In this document: piece after piece, positions 56,409 through 64,000 of the stretch
How positions within the stretch are numbered: position 1 is the stretch's first letter
Layout of the letters: each line of letters begins with the position of its first letter
Assembly: GCA_963780045.1 (NCBI GenBank)
Contig: CAVZZZ010000001.1
Span: 2,356,001 to 2,420,000 of the forward strand
From: JANXQG01 sp963780045
Lineage (GTDB): Bacteria; Planctomycetota; Planctomycetia; Pirellulales; Thermoguttaceae
DNA length: 64,000 bases
Direction of reading: 5' to 3'
Program-made: the position numbers and the translations under genes
The notes under the pieces: generated by a model
The model's database searches: none
The model's input: only the letters and a program-made list of their open reading frames with translations
What the model was told of the DNA's origin: nothing

Positions 56409-57420
56409 GTGCAAACACTTCAACAGTCAGCGCAGCGTAGTTCTGATCGCAACTATCGCCGCTACAGCATTTGCCGTCTCTGCTGACAAGCCCACACACG
56501 GCGAGGCCGAAAAAGGACCGCCGGTCGTGCCGGGCAGCGGACTTCCCAGCAGCGATGAATTGCGGGAGGAACTCCACGAGCGGATCGTCAAGATCGCCAA
56601 GACGACGGCGCTCAATCTGCCCTCCGTGGAGACGCGGCACATGACTCTTTGGGCGGCCAAGGAAAACCAAGATCCCTTCCTCGCCGACATCAGGAAGATC
56701 GAGGGCTTCCTGGAGCAAAAACAGGCGGAGCCGCTTCGGTCCGGCCTGGACAAGCGGACGGCGCACCTCGTGGTGCTGAAGACCCACTACGAATTCGAGA
56801 AGTGGATCAACGCCTTGCACGACGAGGCGCCGGAGACCTTCCAGCTTCCCGACGCGCCCCGCCACGACGACATGAAGGCGGCCGTCTTGAAATCCAACAG
56901 CTTCTATATGCGAAATCTGGCCGTGATTTGCCTGGCCGAGCAGGACAAGCAGTGGCCGCGGCGCATGGCGGCTGCCGTCGTCGGCTATATGAATATCGCG
57001 CAGCAGATCGAGCCGGGCCGCCTCGATCCGCTGGCCACCGGCTTCGCCAACGCCATGGAGGCGCTCGTCATGGGGCAGCCCCGCATGATGATTTTCAGCA
57101 ACAGTTATCACAACGAGAACCGCGAACTGGGCAACGACGCGCGGGCCTGGCTGCGCCTCGTCCAGGACCGCGTACGCACGAAGAAGGTGAGCGGCGTGCG
57201 GGAGCTTCTGCGGATGGACACGACGACCATGCTCTTGCCGCACTTTGCCGAGTCCTGGACGCTCGCCGGGCTCCTGATGAAGCAGCCGGACAAGTTCGGC
57301 AAGCTCGTCGTGGCGCTCCGCGAGGAGAAAGATTCGCTCAAGGCGATCGAGCAAGTCTATGGGTGGGACGAGAAGCAGCTCGAAAACCAATGGCACAAGG
57401 GAGTGTTGGCGCAGAGGTAA
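56409..57420 (+). CDS. Secreted hypothetical protein (apparent frameshift)
   Basis: About 337 residues. A GTG at 56409 eight bases after AGGAG gives VQTLQQSA, and two added bases at a CAGCGCAGC tract (about 56436) join it to SVVLIATIAATAFAVSADKP, a signal peptide. The mature part is all-helical and charged: LREELHERIVKIAKTTALNL, AVICLAEQDKQWPRRMAAAV and GYMNIAQQIEPGRLDPLATG, then HFAESWTLAGLLMKQPDKF. No catalytic motif is seen, and I do not recognise a family. The 3' end adjoins a hairpin pair that may terminate it. Confidence 0.65.
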
Positions 57421-57421
57421 T

Positions 57422-57492
57422 GTATCCGGCACACTCCGTGTGCCGAGTTTTCAACGAGTTTTCACCGTCGGCACGCGGAGCGTGCCGGATAC
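57422..57492. repeat. Inverted hairpin pair GTATCCGGCAC ... GTGCCGGATAC
   Basis: Arms GTATCCGGCACACTCCGTG (from 57422) and CACGCGGAGCGTGCCGGAT, then AC (to 57492), pair over 25 bases with two G/A-type differences; a 21-base loop separates them. The core GGCACGCGGAGCGTGCC recurs inside the downstream helicase gene. It sits between a hypothetical gene and addA and may act as a terminator. Confidence 0.85.
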
Positions 57493-57493
57493 A

Positions 57494-60400
57494 ATGATGA
57501 CGGCTGAGTTCACCCCGCAACAAGAAACAGCGATCTCTGCCCGCGACGTGTCGGTTGCGCTGGCGGCTGGGGCGGGCTGCGGCAAGACGTTCGTACTCAC
57601 GGAGCGCTTTCTCGCCTGCCTCGACCCGCGGCGGCCCGGCGGCCCCCTGCGCTTGGACCAGTTGACGGCCATCACCTTCACCGAGCGTGCGGCGCGGGAA
57701 ATGCGCGAGCGAATCCGCAAGACCTGCCTGGAACGACTGAAAACCGCGGCGGAAGAGGACGCCCCGCACTGGCTCCGCACGCTCCGCGACCTGGATGCGG
57801 CGCGGATTTCCACGATCCACGCGTTTTGCGGCGCGCTGTTGCGAGCCCACGCCGTGGAAGCCCGGCTCGACCCGCATTTTCAGGTGTTGGATGCCACGGC
57901 CGCCCAGACGCTGCTTTTCGAGCTGATCGACGACCAGCTTCGCGAGCGGCTCGCCGAGCGCGACGAAGCGGTGATTGACCTGGTCGTGAAGTTCGGCTTC
58001 GACGGGCTCCGCGAGATGGCGAGCCGACTGTTGAACCAGCGGCAGGAGATCCAATGGGACGCCTGGCGCGAGGAAACGCCCGAGCGGCTTTTGCAGCGAT
58101 GGGAGAAGTTCTGGCTAGAGGCCGCTCGCCCGCACCTGCTGAGCAAGGTGTACGCCTCGCCCGTGGCCGGTGTCATATTAGACGTGCTGGGCCGCGAGAT
58201 GCCATCGAACACGGTAATGCGCGAGCGCTGCGAAGTGCTTCGCGACCGTTTGCCGCGGCTGACGGACGCCACCGATCCGGCCGCGGCGCTGGAAGAGCTG
58301 CGCGCGGCAACGCTCGTGCAGGGCGGCGGCGGCAAAAAGGCTTGGTCGAGCGAGGAAACGTACCAGGAATTCTCGGCGGCGGCCAAAAGCCTCCGCGCGA
58401 CGATCGACAAGATCGGCGGCCAGGCGGCTTTCAATCTCACGGATGCGTTGCCCGCGGCGATGGCCTCACTGGCCCTGATGGACGTTGCTCGCGGTCTGGT
58501 CGAATCGTACCAGCAGCGGAAGAAACAGCTTGCCGCATTGGATTTCGACGACTTGCTGATTGCCGCCCGCGAACTGTTGACGGGACCGCAGCGGGCCGAC
58601 TTGCGGCAGCGGCTCGCCGCGCAAACCAAGCTCCTGCTGGTCGACGAGTTCCAGGACACAGACCCGCTGCAAGTCGAGTTGGTGCGTGCGCTGTGCGACG
58701 GCCGGGTGGCTGACGGCAAGCTGTTTTTCGTGGGAGACTACAAGCAATTGATCTACCGCTTCCGCGGCGCCGATCCGCACGTCTTCCGCCGCCTGCGCGA
58801 CGAGATTCCCGCGGCCGGCCGGCTGCCGCTGACGTGCAACTTCCGCAGCCAGCCCGGCGTGATCGACTTCATCAACCGCCTTTTTGCCCGCGAGATGGGA
58901 CCGGAATATGAACCGCTGGAGCGCATCGCGAGCAGCTTGGTCCGTTGCCGGCAGTGGAGTTCCTTTGGGCGGTTGAGCCGGGTCAGGATGAGGCACAAAC
59001 GGGGTGGCACGCGCCTGAGCCTCCGGCGAAGGGCGTGGAAAACGTGACACCACGCCCGTCGCTTGACGCTCAGGGACGTGCCACCCCAAATGATCCTGCC
59101 GAAACCGAGCCCGAAGGCAGCCCCTCCGAGCGAAATCGGCGCCGCGAGGCGCGGTGGATTGCGCGGCGGCTCCGCGTCATGCTCGATGATGGCGAAGAGC
59201 TGGTGGGGGACAAAGACGCAGACGGCAAACCGATCCTCCGCGCCGTCCGGCCGGGCGACATTACGCTCTTGTTCCGCGCGTTGTCTGACGTCTCGTATTA
59301 CGAAGAGGCCCTGCGAGAGTACGGCATCGAATACTACCTCGTCGGCGGACACGCCTTTTACGCCCAGCAGGAGATTTTCGACATCGTCAACCTGCTCCGC
59401 GTGCTTGCCAATCCATGCGACGAAGTCGCCCTGGCCGGTGTGCTTCGCAGTCCGATGTTCAGCGTTCTCGACGAGACCCTTTATCGCCTCTCCAAACACG
59501 CGGCGGGCTTTCCGGCGGATTCTGGAGCGTGCTGGGAGGTAGCAGGCACGCTCCGCGTGCCGTCCGCCTTAATGTTGTTTCTGCGGTTCATCGCGGCGAT
59601 TCGGCAGCACCAAGTCATGGCGGACGGCACGCGGAGCGTGCCTGCTACTTTGGCGATGTCGCGGCCGACGAGCTTGCCCGCGTTCGATTCGCCGCGGAAA
59701 CGCTGGCCGAGTTGCGAGCCGAAAAGGACCGCCTGCCGATCGCCCGGTTGATCCACAAGGCCCTTCAGCGGACCGGATACGACGCCGTGTTGCTGGCGGA
59801 ATTCCTGGGCGAGCGGAAGCTGGCCAACGTGTACAAGCTGATCGAGCAGGCGCGGCAATTCGATGCCGCGGGAATTTTCACGCTGGCCGATTTCATCGTG
59901 CAGTTGTCGCAGTTTGTCGCACGGCAGCCGGACGAACCGCTGGCCGCCACGCAGCCGGAATCGCTCAATGCCGTGCGGCTGATGTCGATTCACCAGTCCA
60001 AGGGACTGGAGTTTCCGGTAGTCGTCGTGGTCGATCTCGATCGCAAGAGTCGTCCTGCGGGCGACGGCGTGGCCTTCACGCCGGCGCTGGGGCCGATGGT
60101 CCGGCTGCCCGAATGCACCAGCGGCTACAACTTGTTTCAGCAGGTGGAAGCGGAAGAAGACCTCGCGGAGCTGACACGGCTGCTCTACGTCGCCGCGACG
60201 CGGGCGGGCGACTATCTGATTCTCTCCGGCGGGCTGGCCGACCTCGATTCGCCGCGCGGCGCGTGGCTCGATCTTTTGCGGCGGCATTTCGATCTCCGCA
60301 CGGGCAAGCCGCTGGAGTCTTCGGCCACGGAGCCGCCGACCCGCTCCACGGGCGCCTCGGCGCTGGCCAAGGTCCGTCTTGAGGAACCACCACTGCCGAA

Positions 60401-61232
60401 AAAATTCGTCGGCAAGACCAATCGCCAGGACTTGTCGAAGACGATCGCCAAAATCCGCAATCTTGCCGCTTCGGGCAAGGGAACTGTGCCGGATCATTTG
60501 CGCGCCATCGCGATCGACCGCCAGGCACGGCGGCAGTATTCGGTTTCGCGGCTGCATGGAACGCTGCGGCAGAATGCCTATGAGCCGGTCGAACTGGCGG
60601 ATGACGGCGCCGCTTCATCCGTGCTCGATCCTCTCGGCTTGGGCACGCTGGTCCATGCCGTGCTTGCGGACCTGGTTGCCGGCAAGGACGATTCGGCTGC
60701 CGCGCGTGAGTCGTTGGTGCGCAAATATGCGTCGCTGCATCTGCCCGACGTGGATGACTTGGAAGAGCCGTTGCGCCTGATCGCCGGATTGACGGCTACG
60801 CCCCGCTGGGCGTCGGTACGGCAAGCGAACTGCGTGCATGCGGAGCTTGAGTTCCTTCTGACCTGGCCGCCGGAGAGCTCACTCGCGGACGGCAGTGGCA
60901 ACGGCGAAAACAAACAGCAGCCCATCAATCTGCGCGGCAGCCTGTTCATCCAGGGCTTTATTGATTGCCTCTATCAGGACGTTGCCGGCGATTGGCGGCT
61001 GCTGGACTACAAAACGAACCTCGATTCGTCGGACGGCACGGTCGCCGGTTACAAAATGCAGATGCTGCTCTACGCCCTGGCGACGGAGCGCGTGCTGCGG
61101 CGTTCGCCCGTGGAAGTCGTGCTGCATTTTCTACGCGACAACAGGGAACACCGGTTCTCCTGGGACGAAGCCGCGCGGCAAGAGGCAATGATGCTTGTCA
61201 ACGACGCGATCGAGCGCTCCAGCCAGCCGTGA
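57494..61232 (+). CDS. AddA/RecB-like helicase-nuclease (apparent frameshifts, hairpin elements inside)
   Basis: About 1245 residues of a UvrD-type SF1 helicase with a C-terminal RecB-family nuclease. Motifs in order: VALAAGAGCGKTFVLTERFL (Walker A), ITFTERAAREMRERIRKTCL, LLLVDEFQDTDPLQVELVRA (motif II), VGDYKQLIYRFRGADPHV (motif III), VRLMSIHQSKGLEFPVVVV (motif V), LTRLLYVAATRAGDYLILSG (motif VI) and a nuclease core with GFIDCLYQDVAGDWRLLDYK. Frame changes occur near 58942 and 59650. Two inverted hairpin elements (59001-59087 and 59539-59648) fall in the coding region. It repairs double-strand breaks with a partner like AddB, which is not in the window. Confidence 0.86.
59001..59087. repeat. 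Inverted hairpin element inside the AddA-like gene
   Basis: Starts GGGGTGGCACGCGCCTGAG and ends CTCAGGGACGTGCCACCCC; the inner GGGCGTGG and CCACGCCC also pair. Arms are 38 bases with several mismatches and the spacer is 11 bases. It is read through as WHAPEPPAKGVENVTPRPSL between two helicase motifs. Confidence 0.82.
59539..59648. repeat. Perfect 30-base inverted repeat, GTAG-tipped, inside the AddA-like gene
   Basis: The left arm GTAGCAGGCACGCTCCGCG (from 59539) and the right arm, ending CGCGGAGCGTGCCTGCTAC (59648), are perfect inverted copies over 30 bases around a 50-base loop. The core GGCACGCGGAGCGTGCC is shared with the element at 57422-57492. It is translated in one frame (EVAGTLRVPSALMLFLRFIA) but a frame change follows just after. 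Confidence 0.92.
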
Positions 61233-61368
61233 GGAAAGCATTACAAAAAGGCTGGAAAACGGCCCTGTTGCGGGCCGACGGGCGGAAAAAGCCGGAAAAA
61301 CGGGGAAAAACGCCATCGCGACTGAGAAAATCGCGATTTTCCCGCAGATTTTGCCTATTTCCTGCCCT

Positions 61369-61396
61369 TGCAAAGTTTCCCTAACCGATTAAATTT
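61369..61396 (+). promoter_or_regulatory. Possible promoter of the HU gene
   Basis: TTGCAA at 61368-61373 and TAAATT at 61390-61395 are separated by 16 bases, a fair but imperfect sigma-70-like pair in an AT-rich stretch. The HU start lies about 70 bases downstream, with AGGAG at 61452-61456. Confidence 0.4.
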
Positions 61397-61464
61397 ATCA
61401 ATCAACTGATTTGTTTCAAATCAAGCCGCGTTAGTATCCCGTCACACTTGTAGGAGAAGATAGA

Positions 61465-61796
61465 ATGGCAAAAGCCGCAGCCGCCCCCAAAAAGGCCCTC
61501 AACAAATCGCAATTGTTGGCAGCCATCGCCGAAACCAGCCAGCTTTCCAAGAAGGAAGTCGGGGCAGTCCTGGATGCCCTGGGCGCCGAGATCAAGAAAA
61601 GCCTCAGCTCCAAGGGCGCCGGCGCCATCACGCTTCCTGGTCTGATCAAGATCGTGAAGCAGCATGTCCCGGCAAAGCCCGCGCAAGAACGTTCCCGATC
61701 CGTTCAACAAAGGCCAGTTCCGCGACTATCCAGCCAAGCCGGCCACTACGAAGGTCAAAGTCCTGCGCCCTGAAGACGCTCAAGGAATGGGTGTAG
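61465..61796 (+). CDS. HU-type DNA-binding protein (two apparent frameshifts)
   Basis: About 112 residues. MAKAAAAPKKALNKSQLLAA, then IAETSQLSKKEVGAVLDALG and AEIKKSLSSKGAGAITLPGL, IKIVKQHVPAKPA, RKNVPDPFNKGQFRDYPAKP and ATTKVKVLRALKTLKEWV form the HU/IHF family fold, including the beta-arm with the RKNVPDPF segment typical of planctomycete HU. Two breaks (about 61681 and 61769) sit in CCCGCGCAAG and CTGCGCCCTG; adding two bases each restores the frame and gives a stop at 61796. The protein bends and compacts the nucleoid. A strong intrinsic terminator follows. Confidence 0.9.
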
Positions 61797-61826
61797 TTGG
61801 CCCAGGCGCCAATTCGGTTCCACATA

Positions 61827-61872
61827 CAAAAACCTCCGCGGGAAGACACGCTTCCCACGGAGGTTTTTTCCG
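61827..61872 (+). terminator. Rho-independent terminator after HU
   Basis: AAAAACCTCCGCGGGAAG, a short loop, CTTCCCACGGAGGTTTTTTCC: a nearly perfect GC-rich stem (CCTCCGCGGGAAG with CTTCCCACGGAGG) followed by six T. It lies 31 bases after the corrected HU stop. Confidence 0.9.
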
Positions 61873-62171
61873 TTTTGAGCCGGCTGCGACGTTGTGTTCG
61901 GGCCGCTGGGCCTCTACACGCCGCAGTTTAAGTTTCGTGCATAATGCGCACAATTTGAGCATGTTCTCCGGGCGAATTGCAATAAGAGGCCGTCTGACAC
62001 GATTATCGTTTGGACATAACTCCTTGCTGGTCAAGGACTTGGAACACGCGCACTTAGCATGGCACGAAACCTGCACCTTGGGAACGCAACCTATGCTGCG
62101 CGCTACACTCTGCGCGGGGCACGCGAACAATCCCTTTGCGGCTCGCGAGGGTCAAGGGAAGGAGGTGCCTT

Positions 62172-63675
62172 ATGCAGATGCCAACTTTGACACTCACGGC
62201 TTTGTCCAACCGTTTGGCGGTTCCCGGTGCAAAGGGGCGCGCCGGCATGGCCCTGATCGCGCTGGTGGCCGTCGTCGGCTTTGGGCTAGTATTCGCGGCG
62301 GCAAAGTTGCGCTCGCAAAGCGTTCCCGCGAATAGTGCCGAACGTTCCGCGAACCGGGCGCTCCCGGTCACACTGGTAGCAGGCAAGGCCGATAGTCTTC
62401 TGGTGCCCGAGGAAGTTCAAAAGAGGCTCGGCATGCTCCGAAGCGGCAGCGAGCAAGTAGCCGTCGCGACGCGCCCTGCCCGCAAGCGCCCGCTGGTGAT
62501 GCCTGGCTCGACGGCGCTTGATCCGGCCGGCTTAGTCCGCGTTCGCGTCCGTTTCGCGCCGGCCGAAGTGGTGGAAATCGGCAAGACCGTCGATTTGCAC
62601 GTTTCTCCCGGCAATACGCGCGCCGTGCGCCGCCAGTTGCAGCCGGGCGATCATGTCCGTAAAGGCGACCTTTTGGCCGTGCTCTACAGCGTCGATTTGG
62701 GCAACAAGAAAAACGACCTCTTCGATGCCCTCTCGCAGTTGCGTTTGGACACCGAAGTGCTGAACCGGGCCAAGTCCTTCAAGGAGGCCGTGCCGGAGGT
62801 TTACTTGTTGAACGCCGAGCACAACGTTCAAGCCGATCTAAATGCCATCAGCCGCGCCGAAAACACGTTGAAGACCTGGGAGATTCCCCAGAACGAGATC
62901 CAGGCGGTCCGCGACGAGGTCAAGCGACTCACCACCGAAGAAGAGCGCCGCGCCAACGCCGGCGAGCGGCTGAAGCAGTGGGCCCGCGTCGAGCTCCGTG
63001 CGCCGGAAGACGGTTACATCATTGAGCAGAACGTAGCGCTGCACGAGACGATCGTCGACAATACGACGAACCTGGTCCAAATTGCGAAAGTCGATCCGCT
63101 GATCGTGCTGGCCTCCGCGCCCGAGGACGACCTGCCGGCATTGCAACGCTTGAGGTCGCAAACGCGCGGCCAGTTGCAGTGGACCGTTGCCACCGTGGGC
63201 AGCAAGCCGATCACCGGTTTTGTGGACGACATCGGCTACCTGATCGACCCTAACCAGCACACCGCCGTCATCCGCGGCCATATCACGAATCGGCAAGGCG
63301 TCCTGCGCCGGGCAATTCGTCACGGCCACGTTGGAGCTGCCGCCGCCGGCCGACGTGGTGGAAGTGCCGATCGGCGCGCTGGTGGAAGACGGCAACGACT
63401 CGGTCGTCTTCGTGCAGTGCGACACCCATCCGCCGGTTTTCACGATGCGCCACGTCAAAGTCACGAGTCGTTTCGACCGCACGGCCTATGTTCTCAGCGT
63501 GCCCGCGGCGAAAGATAGCGATTTGGCGGCCGGACAAGACGCCCAGCCGGTCGTTCCCACGCAGCCCTTGCGCCAAGGCGAGCGCGTGCTCACTTCCGGC
63601 GCGCTGGAGCTCAAGACCGCGCTGGAGAACAAGCTCTTAGAAGTCGCCAAAAACGAAGAGCCGAAGGACTTGTAG
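62172..63675 (+). CDS. RND efflux periplasmic adaptor (membrane fusion protein, CusB/HlyD-like; apparent frameshift)
   Basis: About 500 residues. The ATG at 62172 follows GGAGG by six bases. An N-terminal helix (GMALIALVAVVGFGLVFAAA) anchors it. Biotinyl-lipoyl-like segments are VRRQLQPGDHVRKGDLLAVL and VELRAPEDGYIIEQNVALHE; a long helical hairpin lies between (KNDLFDALSQLRLDTEVLNR, LKTWEIPQNEIQAVRDEVKR). The beta-barrel and last domain follow (ITGFVDDIGYLIDPNQHTAV, IGALVEDGNDSVVFVQCDTH). Break at about 63309 (CTGCGCCGGG) closes with two bases, giving GVLRAGQFVTATLELP. Its pump (RND) and outer-membrane partners would be outside this window or elsewhere. Substrate unknown. Confidence 0.86.
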
Positions 63676-63703
63676 CCCGCCTGCCGCGGCGACACTTGTT
63701 TTT

Positions 63704-64000
63704 CTAGCGACCGTTGGAATCCCAACCCACCACGACGGGCGTGCCAACGGTGACGCTCGTCCGCTCGGCGGCATTGTCGCCGACGACCGCCAGTTCCAAC
63801 CGGCCGGAGGAACCAATCAGGGCGACCAACATTCCCGGCGCATGGCCGCCATAGGAGGTGCAAATGCCGAAAGTTTCATAAATGCCGCAGGCGACGCACG
63901 CGCGGTTGTCCTTGGGCCTGTCCGCCAGATGATGCGCGAGAATGTTCGTAATCAAGTTGCCGAACGAGTCGATCGCCATAATCTCGCCGCGGATTTTTTC
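63704..64000 (-). CDS. SAM hydroxide adenosyltransferase (DUF62), C-terminal part, cut by window edge
   Basis: The visible 98 residues run EKIRGEIMAIDSFGNLITNI, then VACGIYETFGICTSYGGHAP, LVALIGSSGRLELAVVGDNA and TVGTPVVVGWDSNGR. The IDSFGNLITNI and GSSGRLELAV motifs mark the second domain of the duf62 family, which hydrolyses S-adenosylmethionine to adenosine and methionine, using chemistry related to SAM-dependent halogenases. The N-terminal domain lies beyond the window edge. Its 3' end is convergent with the RND adaptor. No defect is visible. Confidence 0.9.
   Translation of the reverse strand, partial: EKIRGEIMAIDSFGNLITNILAHHLADRPKDNRACVACGIYETFGICTSYGGHAPGMLVALIGSSGRLELAVVGDNAAERTSVTVGTPVVVGWDSNGR

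Overview
The window looks like a piece of a Planctomycetota genome, probably Pirellulales-like. The evidence is high GC, a PEP-CTERM exoprotein, a TIGR03000-type surface protein, DUF1080 and PmoA-like (DUF6807) proteins, a PDZ-containing Lgt, an ATP synthase whose b and c subunits carry signal peptides, and a cyanophycin locus with DUF1854 and its ABC transporter. No rRNA, tRNA or CRISPR array was seen.

Layout. 0-10.2 kb (minus): an F-type ATP synthase operon (atpZ-like, atpI, atpB, E, F, H, A, G, D cut by the left edge) preceded by lgt, panC, a folK-kinase fusion and a coiled-coil/HTH regulator. 10.4-21 kb: a BON-domain protein, a secreted beta-rich protein, a double-HD (HD-GYP) phosphohydrolase, a secreted protein resembling Bacillus-type transglutaminase, a zinc-ribbon/proline-rich membrane protein, a DUF11 adhesin-like protein and a PmoA-like protein. 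21-29.5 kb: a defence island with a type I restriction-modification operon (hsdR-hsdS-hsdM, minus) split by a decayed HUH (RAYT-like) transposase and a tandem array of its REP-like repeats. 29.8-39 kb: small lipoprotein, a divergent DAC-domain protein, PEP-CTERM protein, membrane spermidine-synthase-like protein, ABC-2 permease, ChaN-like and DUF1080 proteins. 39-47 kb: ECF sigma factor with a membrane partner, then the cyanophycin cluster (DUF1854, ABC transporter, cphA). 47-57.5 kb: methyltransferase-like membrane protein, two trypsin/PDZ proteases, an orphan nuoD and an IS1380-family element inserted in a TIGR03000 gene. 57.5-64 kb: an AddA-like helicase-nuclease, HU, an RND adaptor and a partial SAM hydroxide adenosyltransferase.

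Two window-wide patterns matter to any reader. First, about twenty conserved genes lose their frame at short alternating GC tracts, and adding back one GC/CG step to make GCGCGC restores most of them. This is probably a sequence or assembly artefact, so most of these genes are annotated here as one full-length CDS with an apparent frameshift. Second, the intergenic DNA is rich in paired inverted hairpin elements whose tips read GTAG...CTAC. Some supply stop codons to neighbouring genes and two hairpin elements lie inside the AddA-like gene. Together with the HUH transposase and its array these suggest an active or recently active REP/RAYT-type system.
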